From NCBI GenBank assembly GCA_035295125.1, contig DATGJP010000115.1, positions 62,001 through 126,000 on the forward strand: a stretch of 64,000 nucleotides of DNA. Direction: 5' to 3'. Below are positions 27,567 through 36,473 of the stretch, piece after piece. The stretch's first letter is position 1; every line of letters begins with the position of its first letter. This stretch comes from JAICMB01 sp035295125 (GTDB lineage: Bacteria; Acidobacteriota; Terriglobia; Bryobacterales; Bryobacteraceae). Made by a program: the position numbers and the translations under genes. The notes under the pieces are model-generated. The model had not been told where the DNA came from and did not search any database. It saw only the letters and a program-made list of their open reading frames with translations.

Positions 27567-28301
27567 ATGGCTGTAGAAATCGGACACGTGGACGCAATCT
27601 TCCGGTATCCCGTGAAGTCCATGGCCGGCGAACGACTCGAGGTCGCCAACCTGGGCTGGCACGGCCTCGACGGTGACAGGCGCCTGGCATTCCGGCGGTT
27701 AAACGACCGCGGCGGGTTCCCGTGGCTAACTGCAAGTAAGCTTCCGGCGCTGGTGCTGTTTGCTCCCTGCCGTCATGAAGACGGTGCCCAAGAAGATATT
27801 CCCACCCACGTCCGCACGCCGGATGGTCAGGAGCTGCCCGTCTTCGGAGAGGACCTGGCCAGGGAAGTGGAACGCCGCTATGAGGCTCCCGTGCAGATGA
27901 TGCAGTTGAAGCATGGCATCTTCGATGAAGCGAACATCTCCGTGATCGCCCACGACACGGTGAACGAAGTCTCACGACTCGCGGGCGTGCGGCCCGACGT
28001 GCGACGATTTCGTCCAAACATCGTGGTCCGTCTACTGCGACCGGCTCCTTTCCAGGAGGACGACTGGGTGGGCCGTGTGCTGTCAATCGGCGAGGGGGAC
28101 AAGGGCCCTGCCATCACGGTCACAATGCGCGACCTTCGCTGCTCCATGGTGAACCTTGATCCCGACTCGGCAGCTCCCGCTCCGGAAATGCTGAAGGCAG
28201 TCGTTCGAGCAAACCAGAACAACGCGGGCATCTATGGCGCCGTTACTCGCATCGGACGACTGGCGGTCGGACAGGCCGTAAGTCTCCATAAGCTCTCATG
28301 A
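27567..28301 (+). CDS. MOSC-domain protein with MOSC_N beta-barrel
   Basis: 244 residues from ATG 27567. N-terminal MOSC_N (VDAIFRYPVKSMAGERLEV, GWHGLDGDRRLAF) and C-terminal MOSC with the conserved cysteine in MRDLRCSMVNLDPDS. MOSC proteins use molybdenum cofactor to move sulfur or reduce N-hydroxylated compounds (YcbX/mARC type). No 2Fe-2S domain is fused. It lies 32 bases after the permease stop, possibly by read-through, but shares no obvious function. Good match; substrate unknown. Confidence 0.88.
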   Translation: MAVEIGHVDAIFRYPVKSMAGERLEVANLGWHGLDGDRRLAFRRLNDRGGFPWLTASKLPALVLFAPCRHEDGAQEDIPTHVRTPDGQELPVFGEDLAREVERRYEAPVQMMQLKHGIFDEANISVIAHDTVNEVSRLAGVRPDVRRFRPNIVVRLLRPAPFQEDDWVGRVLSIGEGDKGPAITVTMRDLRCSMVNLDPDSAAPAPEMLKAVVRANQNNAGIYGAVTRIGRLAVGQAVSLHKLS

Positions 28302-28426
28302 ACGACCGGGGGTTCACAGTCCAGGGACGCTGCCCCGAGAGGATTGCGCGCCAGGTGGGACACAATTCAACATAGTTTTCGGGGCCGGAGAGTCTGATTG
28401 AGCCTGTGATGCAGCTGGCAGCCTGC

Positions 28427-28446
28427 GGCGGGTTTGTTAACCCGCC
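28427..28446. repeat. Palindromic repeat (GGCGGGTT/AACCCGCC)
   Basis: Perfect 8-base arms around TGTT, preceded by CAGCCTGC. It belongs to the same short-palindrome class found near 34000 and 36270, where similar GC-rich arms flank AT-rich centres. Such elements are scattered between genes in acidobacterial genomes. Confidence 0.6.
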
Positions 28447-28464
28447 AAACTGAGTAGCATTGGC

Positions 28465-28494
28465 CTTTAGCGTGTCCCCATATCTACGCTAAAG
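28465..28494 (-). terminator. Perfect inverted repeat at the end of the racemase gene
   Basis: CTTTAGCGT and ACGCTAAAG form nine pairs around 12 bases; the arm overlaps the racemase stop codon. It is in the position of a terminator for the racemase, but no T run follows on that strand, so it may instead protect the 3' end. Confidence 0.45.
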
Positions 28495-29194
28495 CGAACT
28501 CGACCGCTGCAATAGCGTGAATCCTCGTCGAGTCATGCGCTGGCAGGATCGAGTCCTTCTGCGAGATCAGCAGCCCGATCTCGGTGCAGCCCAGAATCAC
28601 ACACTCAGCGCCTCGTTCGGCCAGACGAGCGATGATGTCCTGGAACTTAATTCGCGACTCGTCGCGAATTAAGCCATGACAGAGCTCGTTGTAGATCACA
28701 TCGTGGACCACCTTTCGATCCTCCGAGGGCGGCACGACGGTTTCGATCCCAAAATTCTGCCGTAGTCGATCCGAGTAGAACGTCTGTTCCATCGTGAACC
28801 TGGTTCCTAGCAGGCCGACGCGGCGCTGCCCCGAAAGTTGCACCGCCTGCCCTACAGCATCGGCGATGTGTAGAAGCGGTATTTGCACGGACCCAATAAT
28901 ACAATCGGCCAGCTTGTGCATGGTGTTGGTGCACAAAACGACGAAGTCGGCGCCGGCCCGTTCGAGCTGCAGCGCCCGATGGGTCAACATCGCTCCGAGT
29001 TCGTCCCATTGGCCGGCGTGTTGCAACTGTTCCACAGCGGCGAAATCCACCGTCACCAGAACGCTCGGTGCGTTGTGTTGGCCCCCAAGCCGGAGCTTCG
29101 TTTCCTGGTTGATCAGCCGATAGTATTCCGCCGACGACTCCCAGCTCATCCCGCCGATCAGTCCGATGTTCTTCATGCTGTTTTCTAGAGGCAT
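28484..29194 (-). CDS. Aspartate/glutamate racemase family protein
   Basis: 236 residues from ATG 29194 (AAGGGAATAG before it); the next ATG at 29176 (MKNIGLIGGM) is possible. Two catalytic cysteines: VLCTNTMHK and ILGCTEIGLL, plus GLLGTRFTMEQ, typical of the YgeA/RacX-type amino-acid racemases that interconvert L- and D-amino acids. GGMSWESSAEYYRLIN at the N-terminus is the family signature. Stand-alone gene. Confidence 0.9.
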   Translation of the reverse strand: MPLENSMKNIGLIGGMSWESSAEYYRLINQETKLRLGGQHNAPSVLVTVDFAAVEQLQHAGQWDELGAMLTHRALQLERAGADFVVLCTNTMHKLADCIIGSVQIPLLHIADAVGQAVQLSGQRRVGLLGTRFTMEQTFYSDRLRQNFGIETVVPPSEDRKVVHDVIYNELCHGLIRDESRIKFQDIIARLAERGAECVILGCTEIGLLISQKDSILPAHDSTRIHAIAAVEFALA

Positions 29195-29297
29195 TCTATT
29201 CCCTTGGAGGGCCGGCACGGCAAGAGGCCGCGGCTGGTCCGATCTGATACGCTGAGCGTACTCCAATGATGAAGCTCACTTATTATGAAAGGACGGC

Positions 29298-29903
29298 ATG
29301 GACTGGTTAGGCACCTGGGGCGTTGCAATGGGAACCGCATGGCTGTCGGGCTTCAGGCTTTATGCCGCCGTGCTGACGCTAGGTCTTCTCCAGCACTACC
29401 ATTTCGCGAACCTGCCGGGTGAGCTGCACTTTTTTGGAGAATGGTGGATCATCGCCGTAGCTGGTCTTCTGTGTCTCACAGAGTTTATCGCCGACAAGAT
29501 TCCCGCGATCGATTCCGGCTGGGACGCCGTCCACACGTTTATCCGGGTACCCGCCGGCGCGGTGCTTGCCGCCGCCGCGTTCGGGCAGTTTGACAGCCGA
29601 GTCCGCGTGCTCGCGTTCCTGTTGGGCGGAGGAATTGCGCTAACCGCACACGGAACGAAAGCGACAACGCGGTTGGCTGTGAACACGTCTCCTGAGCCGT
29701 TCAGCAACATTGCCGTCAGCACTCTCGAAGATGCCGGCGGCGTGGGGCTATCGCTGCTTACTGTCTTTCATCCGGTGGTGATGCTTTTCATCGTAGGGGC
29801 GCTGGGCGTAGTGGGGATCCTGATCATCCGTAAGCTCGCTCGCGCGATTCGCGGCCTGTTTCAACGTCTGAGGTTCAGCCCGAGTCGTCCCACGCGGGCC
29901 TGA
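29298..29903 (+). CDS. DUF4126 membrane protein
   Basis: 201 residues, with about five hydrophobic segments (GTAWLSGFRLYAAVLTLGLL, WIIAVAGLLCLTEFIADK, and three more). The motif LTAHGTKATTRLAVNTSPEPFSN and the final helix pair are typical of DUF4126, an inner-membrane family of unknown role. Stand-alone. Confidence 0.8.
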   Translation: MDWLGTWGVAMGTAWLSGFRLYAAVLTLGLLQHYHFANLPGELHFFGEWWIIAVAGLLCLTEFIADKIPAIDSGWDAVHTFIRVPAGAVLAAAAFGQFDSRVRVLAFLLGGGIALTAHGTKATTRLAVNTSPEPFSNIAVSTLEDAGGVGLSLLTVFHPVVMLFIVGALGVVGILIIRKLARAIRGLFQRLRFSPSRPTRA

Positions 29904-29963
29904 ATCCACTCGCCGCACTTCCCCGCCCCGGCGCTTTCCTGGACTCAGACAGCCAGTTGAACC

Positions 29964-31496
29964 CTAATGTTTGTCCGACTGCGGCGCATATGGGCTTTGC
30001 GGGTTCCACCGTGGCGTCTCTTCGGAATTCGCCAAATTTTCGATGAGACGCGAGAAGTACTCGTTAAATTTCGCCGCCGCGCCGGGGTCCCAGGGCTGCT
30101 TGAGATCGTCGAGCGGCGTGTGGTACCGAAGGCGGTACCACTCTGCATAAATCTCCGAATCCTGGGTGCCCTGCTCCGGGGCAAGAACGAATCCCGCGGC
30201 GGGAACACCGATTTGCATAAAGCTCCAATTATCCGCGCGGCGGATCAGATTGCGCCATGGCTCGCGGTCCGGCTCAATGCGTAAGCCCATGGGTTCCGCG
30301 ACCTTGCGCGCAACGTCACCCAGGGTTGAGTCGTTCAGACCGACCATCGCGAGTTCCTTTAATGGAAATAGCGGCCGCAACTGATCGAGGTTAATGTTTG
30401 CGACGATCCTATCGCGCGGCACCGTCAGATGTCTCGTGAAATAGCGCGAACCGAGAAGCCCCTTCTCCTCGCCCGTGAAGACAGCCAGCAGTACGGAACG
30501 CCGGAGCCTCGTCTCTGCTTCCTTCCAGCGTTCCACGGTCTCAATGAGCGTCGCGACGTAGGCGGCATCGTCGAAAGTGCCATTGTAAATCCGGTCGCCT
30601 TTCCACGGAGAACCAAAGCCATAGCCATCCAGGTGGGCGGATATCACGATGACCTGGTCGCGCAAAGACGCGTCGCTGCCCGGCAGCATGCCAAGCACGT
30701 TGTCCGACTCCAGCTCATAAGTCTCAAACTTGAGCGCCGCCTTGAGGCGCAGAGGCAAATCAAAACTCGGCAATTTTTGCCCCTGAGCTTCCATCTGGCG
30801 CAGTTCTTCGTAGGAATGTCCCGATCCCTTGAATAACCACTCGGCTTGAGCTGGATTGAAGCGCAAAATGGTGGCTTCCGAAGCGGTTGAAGCCCGCGGC
30901 GGATCTTCTCGTAAAGCCACGGAAACGGTATATTGCTGTGGCCAACGAGGCGGTTCCAGACTATCGAGCCGGTCGATGCCGAGAATTCCGACCGCTCCCG
31001 CGGGAACCTTGCTCAATACCGGCTTTGGCGCGTCCTTTACGAGCCGCTTCGGATTCAACTGAACAATGATCTTGCCGGTCACATCGACGTTCTTTGCATA
31101 GTCCGCGGAGCCAACAAACACCAGGGGCGCGTCGAGAGAGGTGGGCATTGCCGCGTTTGCCGGTCCAGCGATATTCTCCAGCCAGTGCAATTCCCTGGTT
31201 CCCGATTTGCCTGTCAAAACAGCCGTGGATTGGTCCTCACGAAACCGAAGCTTCCGGAGAGATACGGTTTGCACGAAGCCCTTTTCGCCGGCGGGCTGAA
31301 GTCCCAGGCGCTCGAATTGCCGGATCACGTAATGCTCTGCCCGGAGATAACCCGGGCTGCCCGTATCCCGGCCCTCCATGTTGTCATTGGCGAGCGCCTG
31401 GACGTGGGACCACCACCTCCGCGTCTCCGGCGAAGGCTCAGTCGCACTAGCGAAGGTGGCCGCGGCCAGGAGAACACATGCAAACTGTCGGATCAT
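29964..31496 (-). CDS. Exported M28-family zinc aminopeptidase
   Basis: 510 residues with a signal peptide (MIRQFACVLLAAATFASATE). The M28 metal ligands are present: H and D in ISAHLDGYG and NGTFDDAA, EE in FTGEEKGLLGS, D in NINLDQ, H in LRYHTPLDD. A PA domain is inserted before the catalytic part. Secreted or periplasmic enzyme that trims peptides from the N-terminus. Stand-alone; no operon partner. Confidence 0.9.
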   Translation of the reverse strand: MIRQFACVLLAAATFASATEPSPETRRWWSHVQALANDNMEGRDTGSPGYLRAEHYVIRQFERLGLQPAGEKGFVQTVSLRKLRFREDQSTAVLTGKSGTRELHWLENIAGPANAAMPTSLDAPLVFVGSADYAKNVDVTGKIIVQLNPKRLVKDAPKPVLSKVPAGAVGILGIDRLDSLEPPRWPQQYTVSVALREDPPRASTASEATILRFNPAQAEWLFKGSGHSYEELRQMEAQGQKLPSFDLPLRLKAALKFETYELESDNVLGMLPGSDASLRDQVIVISAHLDGYGFGSPWKGDRIYNGTFDDAAYVATLIETVERWKEAETRLRRSVLLAVFTGEEKGLLGSRYFTRHLTVPRDRIVANINLDQLRPLFPLKELAMVGLNDSTLGDVARKVAEPMGLRIEPDREPWRNLIRRADNWSFMQIGVPAAGFVLAPEQGTQDSEIYAEWYRLRYHTPLDDLKQPWDPGAAAKFNEYFSRLIENLANSEETPRWNPQSPYAPQSDKH

Positions 31497-31873
31497 GAAT
31501 CCACCTCAGCATTCGATGCTAGCGCATGGGAACCCAAAGGGCGTCCGGAAAGCTGCCCCCCCAAGAGGCCGACGGCCCCGTTTCAGTGAATGTTAGCCAA
31601 CGACTATAATGAGAGGCTTACCGGGATGCTTTTTACCGCCCGTGCAACGCTTGGTCGCCGATGTCACATCCTCTAAAGCCCACGGCGGCGGCTTACAGCC
31701 CGTGGCAGAAGTTGAACAGGCTGAATGCCTGCCCTACCTTGGCTCCCAAACTGTTGACCCGTAAAGGTGACGCAGGCGGTTTCGCCTGCGCATGCCGCTC
31801 GCAAAGACTTCCACCACGGTCTACTAGCTGCGCTAAGGGCTTAGCGCCATGCCTGCAGCACCGGAGTTAGCGC
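31497..31873. other. Gap with short palindromic repeats ahead of the kinase
   Basis: 377 bases between divergent M28 and kinase genes. It holds CAGGCTGAATGCCTG near 31722 and a palindrome at 31771-31790 (see repeat). No gene is supported. Promoters for both genes should be here. Confidence 0.5.
31771..31790. repeat. Palindromic element (CGCAGGCG-GTTT-CGCCTGCG)
   Basis: Perfect 8-base arms around GTTT, preceded by GGTGA. An identical 20-mer lies at 51051-51070 and a copy with one change at 33951-33970. All three are in gaps. It is a dispersed short palindrome; nothing links it to transposition. Confidence 0.75.
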
Positions 31874-33895
31874 ATGCGCTGCCAATTCTGTGGTGCAACG
31901 CTAGAATCATTACCGGTCCGATGCCCTTTCTGCGCATCGCAGCCGGTCTTAGGCGATCGCTACGAGATCAATGCCACCATCGGACGAGGAGGTATGGGCG
32001 AGGTCTTCCTCGCGCATGACCGCCGGCTCGACAACGATGTGGCCATCAAGCGCCTGACACCGCAGCTCGCGTCGAGCTCGGAGCTACGCACTTCGCTCCA
32101 GCGGGAAGCACAGATCATGGCGCGGCTTTCAGACGCCGGCATCGTTCGCCTCTTCGATCTCGCCGAGTTCTACGGCGACTTCTACCTGATACTCGAATAC
32201 GTTCCCGGCCCGACACTTCGCGATATGATCCGTTCCGGGTACCGGCCTTCACCGCAGGAGCTGGCGAAGGTCGTCGGGGAGATCTGCCAGGGATTGACCG
32301 TAGCGCACAACGCGGGTGTTGTTCATCGCGATCTGAAGCCCAGCAACATGCTGCTCGCGCTGAGCGGCGCCGAAAAGCAAGCATACATCGAGAACCACCA
32401 ACTCCCGGCAAGTCTGGCGAACGCAAAGGTGAAGATCACCGACTTCGGCATCGCGAAAGCGATCGCCGACTCACGTCTCACGGTAACCAACGCCTTTAGC
32501 GGCACGCCGGGTTACATGGCCCCGGAACAGTTTCGCGGGGAGACTCCGTCGCCGCAAACGGACGTTTATGCCCTCGGTGTCGTCACCTACGAGTTGCTGA
32601 CCGGCACCCTGCCGCAACATCCCATCGCGGATGTCCCAACCGTGCATCCGGCGGTGACGCAGGTGATTCGGATGGCGCTTTCTGCATTGCGTCAGAATCG
32701 CTTCGCCTCCGCGGCGGCTTTTTACGAAGCTCTCTATCACGCCATCGAGGGACGGTCCCCGGTTCCGCCTGCTCCGGTTCCCGCGCGGCGGGCGCTGTCA
32801 GGCACGCAAGTTTCGGTACTCGCGCTCGCAGTTTTCATCGGTCTGGTCTCCGCAATTGCATTGGTTATGAGTCTCAGCCGGCGTCCCGAAACCACGGCGC
32901 GTTACACCAGCCTGCCGGCGCCCACACCCTCGCCTATACCGAAACCCCTTCCTCCTATCGAATGGCACTCCTTCCCAAAAGTCTCGGAGCCGCCTCCAGT
33001 GGTGGAAGAGGCCCGCGGGAAGCTGTCCGATCCGGTCGGTCCGGACCATCCAAAGGTGGAATGGGAAATCGTGCTTCCCGATTTCAGGCCGAACATTGCA
33101 GCGATTGGGACCGACGGCACCGTTTACCTCACAAATCAGGGCCAAATCGGCGCAGCTCGTAATGGCAAGCTTCTGTGGGCCTACCAGAACACCGAATTCG
33201 GCGCTGATATCGAGGACTTGAATACGGACAGCGATGGGCGCGTTTGGTTCAAGATGTTCGTGATGGGCGAGTACGAATTTTACTGCCTCAACCGCGACGG
33301 GCAAGGGGGCCGGCTCCCGCGCTCTTTCGAGAACCGGGGACCGAAGTATGTCGATAAGGCGCCCTACAGTTGCTGGAAAAACAAGCACACCTTGTCCGGT
33401 CCTGAAGGCGATATGGACTTGGAGGACGGGTGCAAAAAAGTTGCGTTAGGACGCGAGGGCCGCATCTGGGTGGCGACGGACGCGCCGGAGATTCTTGGGG
33501 TGAACCGGCGGCTGGGGAAGATCGAAACGAAGTATAAACCGCCGTGCGAGCCGTCTGCCTTATTACCCACCGTCGCTAATCAGATCGCGTTTACATGCCC
33601 GGATGGGAGCTTGCATCAGATCAAAGGGGCAGCGGAGCTGTGGAGTCATCCCGGGGATGGCGCTATCGCTTACGCAACGACCGTCACCGACGGAACGATT
33701 TACTTTGGCGAAGGGCAGAAGAACGCTAAAGGGGGGCACCTCCGCGCGATCGACGTGCAAGGAAAACTGCTGTGGACCGTCGACCTGCCTGAAGCGCCCG
33801 AAGGAGCGATCGCCATCGGACAGAGGCGGATCTATCTTCTTCAGAAGGGGCACGGTTTCTCCTCCGCGAACCGGCTGATTGGTTTATCCGATTAG
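31874..33895 (+). CDS. Ser/Thr protein kinase with zinc ribbon and beta-propeller
   Basis: 673 residues. N-terminal CxxC pairs (CQFCG, CPFCASQ) form a zinc ribbon; the kinase domain follows with IGRGGMGEVFLAHD, the invariant lysine in VAIKRL, HRDLKPSN and DFGIAKAI; then a proline-rich linker, one membrane helix (VLALAVFIGLVSAIALVMSL, about 317-336), and an extracytoplasmic PQQ-like beta-propeller (repeats such as GTDGTVYLTNQGQIGAA and LLWAYQNTEF). So it is an inner-membrane receptor kinase sensing through the propeller. Stand-alone, with no phosphatase or FHA gene nearby. Confidence 0.92.
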   Translation: MRCQFCGATLESLPVRCPFCASQPVLGDRYEINATIGRGGMGEVFLAHDRRLDNDVAIKRLTPQLASSSELRTSLQREAQIMARLSDAGIVRLFDLAEFYGDFYLILEYVPGPTLRDMIRSGYRPSPQELAKVVGEICQGLTVAHNAGVVHRDLKPSNMLLALSGAEKQAYIENHQLPASLANAKVKITDFGIAKAIADSRLTVTNAFSGTPGYMAPEQFRGETPSPQTDVYALGVVTYELLTGTLPQHPIADVPTVHPAVTQVIRMALSALRQNRFASAAAFYEALYHAIEGRSPVPPAPVPARRALSGTQVSVLALAVFIGLVSAIALVMSLSRRPETTARYTSLPAPTPSPIPKPLPPIEWHSFPKVSEPPPVVEEARGKLSDPVGPDHPKVEWEIVLPDFRPNIAAIGTDGTVYLTNQGQIGAARNGKLLWAYQNTEFGADIEDLNTDSDGRVWFKMFVMGEYEFYCLNRDGQGGRLPRSFENRGPKYVDKAPYSCWKNKHTLSGPEGDMDLEDGCKKVALGREGRIWVATDAPEILGVNRRLGKIETKYKPPCEPSALLPTVANQIAFTCPDGSLHQIKGAAELWSHPGDGAIAYATTVTDGTIYFGEGQKNAKGGHLRAIDVQGKLLWTVDLPEAPEGAIAIGQRRIYLLQKGHGFSSANRLIGLSD

Positions 33896-33950
33896 CTCTT
33901 GCACGGCTGCGGATTCTTGAGCTCGTTGAAAGACCTTCCCCCCAAGGTGG

Positions 33951-33970
33951 CGCAGTCGGTTTCGCCTGCG
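33951..33970. repeat. Palindromic element, one base changed
   Basis: CGCAGTCGGTTTCGCCTGCG, a copy of the 31771 and 51051 element with one mismatch in the left arm. Between the convergent kinase and response-regulator genes. Confidence 0.7.
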
Positions 33971-33998
33971 TGTTTCCGGGGTTTGGACCGTGCTGTGT

Positions 33999-34017
33999 GG
34001 CGGATTGAAAATCCGCC
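33999..34017. repeat. Palindrome GGCGGATT/AATCCGCC
   Basis: Perfect 8-base arms around GAA, followed by GCAGGTTGAAGACCTGC, a second palindrome. Same class as the 28427 and 36264 elements. Confidence 0.6.
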
Positions 34018-34073
34018 GCAGGTTGAAGACCTGCCTTACAGAGTTCGACGAAACCAGATCGATGGTGCAAGAC

Positions 34074-34715
34074 TTACTGACGTGCCGATTCCAGCGACCT
34101 TTCAATCGCGATCCGAACCAGTTGACCTCGCGTTCGCACCCCCATCTTGTCAAACAAGTTCTGCAGCGTGGCCTTTACGGAACTTTGCGACACGCCGAGA
34201 CGATACGCCATCTCCTTGTTGGTAAGGCCTTCGCAAACGCACCGCAGGACATTCTGCTCGCGCGGGGATAGCCGCGGCGGACTACGTTTCTCAGTGCCGG
34301 TATTAACCGTTCCTTGATTCGCAACCTTCGGGTCCATCCAGAAACCACCGTTTGCGACTGTGCGAATCGCTTCGATGAGCGATGCCGGCGGGCTGTGCTT
34401 GAGAAATATGCCGGATATGCCCAGTTTCCGCGCAACCGCAAGGTCCACCGGGCCCATTCCTGCAGTCACCATCAGCGTCTTGCCCTTATAGCCAATCCGT
34501 GCGGCGGATGAGAGGAAACGGGTTCCGGTATCGTCTTCGAGATCGAAATCGAGCAGTACAACGTCGACGGCGGAACGAGAGAGAGCTTCGAGAGCTTCGG
34601 CCGGCGTGCCACATTCAGCAATGGTTTCGAAATCAGGCTCGGATGCAAGCAAACGCCGCAAGCCTTCTCGAAACAGAATGTGGTCGTCAACCAGTAACAG
34701 ACGAATGCGCCCCAT
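34074..34715 (-). CDS. NarL/FixJ-type response regulator
   Basis: 213 residues from ATG 34715, which lies inside the end of the histidine kinase gene (29-base overlap). Receiver domain with DDHILFREGL, phospho-aspartate in VVLLDFDLEDDTG, and the conserved lysine in IFLKHSPP; then a LuxR-type HTH with LSPREQNVLRCVCEGLTNKEMA and VSQSSVKATLQNLF. Pairs with the kinase next to it. Target genes unknown; the nearby receptor operon (36474 onward, divergent) is one candidate. Confidence 0.93.
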   Translation of the reverse strand: MGRIRLLLVDDHILFREGLRRLLASEPDFETIAECGTPAEALEALSRSAVDVVLLDFDLEDDTGTRFLSSAARIGYKGKTLMVTAGMGPVDLAVARKLGISGIFLKHSPPASLIEAIRTVANGGFWMDPKVANQGTVNTGTEKRSPPRLSPREQNVLRCVCEGLTNKEMAYRLGVSQSSVKATLQNLFDKMGVRTRGQLVRIAIERSLESARQ

Positions 34716-36114
34716 CTTCGACGACTCTTTCCTCCTCTGTTTCCGGGACCGCCAGGTCGAGTACAAAGGAACAACCTGCGTGCTGCGAATCGTGACGGAG
34801 ATCGCCTCGGAACGACCGCATGAACGCGCGCGACAAATAGAGGCCGAGCCCGGTAGCATCCGCTCCCTTCTGTAAAGGTTGAAAGATTTTCTGGCCGGGC
34901 GGAATGCCAGGGCCGCTATCCGTAAAACGAATCGAGACTCGGTCGCGCCCCGCCGCCACCGCAACTTCGATTTTCTTTGGATCGGCGGAATCGAGCGCTC
35001 GTTGACTATTCTTCGTCAGGTTCAAGAGAACCTGCATGAGACTGTGCCGGTCTGCCTGGACCACGGGGAGATTCGCGGGAACATCCCAACGCAGTTGGAT
35101 TTCCGACTCTTCGCAAATCGGCTCCAGGACGATTCGAAGATCGGTGAGAATTTCGTTCAGATCGGCCGTCCCCGGCTCGAAAGCACCTACACTTTGCTTG
35201 AGTTCGAGCGAGGCGATCTTACTCAGGGTTTCAACCAGCGACCCCAGCGCCTCGAAATCCTGGTCGCCTTTAAGCGAACCTTTGCGCGCGAGGTTCTCAT
35301 GCATCAGTCCAATCGCACCACAAACGTTCCTGACCTCATGCGAGACCGCAGCGACCATGATGCGCGAGCCGGCAAGAAGCTGTTGCAGGCTCGTCTCTTC
35401 ACGCTCCCGCAGGTGTTCGGAGGAGTCCACCAGCAGCGCTGACAGCCGCGGGCCCGCCGGCGTGTTGTACGTGGAAAAGAAGATGTCCGCGAGAAACACC
35501 TCGCCGCTCTCCCTTTGGCCGCGAGTTTGCATCTCCGTGCGAAAAATCTTCGCCGTTTCATCAGGCGAACGTATTGATCCGAGCGCCGGAACGTAGCGGG
35601 TTATTTTCTTGCCTCGCAACGCGCCTTCCGAAACCCCTAACAGCCGGTGAGCGGCTGGATTCCCGAGGAGAATCTCTCCTTCCGTCGTCATCGTAAGCAC
35701 GGCCGCCGGGCTACTCTCAACGAGAAATTGAAGTTGCTCTTCGGCCGCTCGCTGCGCCGCGACGCTCTCCTTTTCCCGGCGGTAGCTCTTCGTCAGGCTG
35801 TAGGAAAGGAGTCCGGTAACGGCCAGGGTGAGGAATATTAAAACGTCACGGGCGGGCGCCATGTCTATCGGGAAGGGGTCAAGCCGGTCCGATAGAAAAG
35901 TGCAGAACAGGGCAGCTAAAATCAGTTGCCACCAGCCCAGGACTGTTCCCAACAGAAGCATCGGGAACATGTACAAAAATCCGAGGGTGGCGTTGAGTTC
36001 AACACGCCAATCGGTCACCGCTATGATGGCGATCAAAGCCCCTGCGTAGAGAAGCGCCGCCCGGGGACTCCAATGCAAGACCCTGCGAATCATCGACTTG
36101 GCCGTTGCTCCCAT
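34687..36114 (-). CDS. Membrane histidine kinase with PAS domain
   Basis: 475 residues from ATG 36114. The open frame runs further upstream, but that part translates intergenic palindromes, so I reject it; ATG 36096 is also possible. Four membrane helices (LLYAGALIAIIAVTDW ... VLIFLTLAVTGLLSYSL), a PAS domain (LVESSPAAVLTMTTEGEIL), HisKA with H in AAVSHEVRNVCG, and a HATPase domain (VLLNLTKNSQRAL, DSGPGIPPG, TGLGLYLSRAFM). No extracytoplasmic sensor, so it senses in or below the membrane. Confidence 0.88.
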   Translation of the reverse strand: MGATAKSMIRRVLHWSPRAALLYAGALIAIIAVTDWRVELNATLGFLYMFPMLLLGTVLGWWQLILAALFCTFLSDRLDPFPIDMAPARDVLIFLTLAVTGLLSYSLTKSYRREKESVAAQRAAEEQLQFLVESSPAAVLTMTTEGEILLGNPAAHRLLGVSEGALRGKKITRYVPALGSIRSPDETAKIFRTEMQTRGQRESGEVFLADIFFSTYNTPAGPRLSALLVDSSEHLREREETSLQQLLAGSRIMVAAVSHEVRNVCGAIGLMHENLARKGSLKGDQDFEALGSLVETLSKIASLELKQSVGAFEPGTADLNEILTDLRIVLEPICEESEIQLRWDVPANLPVVQADRHSLMQVLLNLTKNSQRALDSADPKKIEVAVAAGRDRVSIRFTDSGPGIPPGQKIFQPLQKGADATGLGLYLSRAFMRSFRGDLRHDSQHAGCSFVLDLAVPETEEERVVEDGAHSSVTG

Positions 36115-36473
36115 TCTACCGCCCGCATGGCCCCAGCCCAATGCCGCTGACGTGTAGGGCAGGTTTGAACCTGTCGCCATGGACGGCCAGTCCACGAAAG
36201 TGGGTAACGCAGCCTTCAGGCTGCCCATATGCCGGCCGAAGCCGGCGGTACTGGCAGGGTGCAGCGGGTTAACAACCCGCCGCAGGCTAACAGTCTGCAC
36301 AACAGGACGATACAGGCCGCGTCAATGACGTCTTAAGGGGCATCCGAATTCGGTTCACGGAGGCGTCGAACGATAGCGGCTGTAAGTAAGACTGGAACTC
36401 CCGACAAAATGGCCAAAAGATAACTGGCCCGGGGACGCCACAGCCTGTAGCGTGGGAAGGTACCCGCGCGCTA
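36115..36473. other. Gap with several short palindromes
   Basis: 359 bases between the divergent kinase and TonB-receptor genes. It contains CAGGTTTGAACCTG-like (around 36160), GCAGCCTTCAGGCTGC (36209-36224), GCCGGCCGAAGCCGGC (36231-36246) and GCGGGTT-AAC-AACCCGC (36264-36280). Promoters for both genes must be here. No gene. Confidence 0.6.

Noticed and set aside
28465..28494. A classical intrinsic terminator for the racemase
   Set aside because: The hairpin is perfect but lacks a T run; kept only as a low-confidence feature.
36115..36300. N-terminal extension of the histidine kinase (62 codons)
   Set aside because: It translates the intergenic palindromes and has no membrane or domain character; the start at 36114 is more likely.
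31497..36473. CRISPR array from repeated palindromes
   Set aside because: The palindromes are few, unevenly spaced and not separated by regular spacers, and there are no cas genes.
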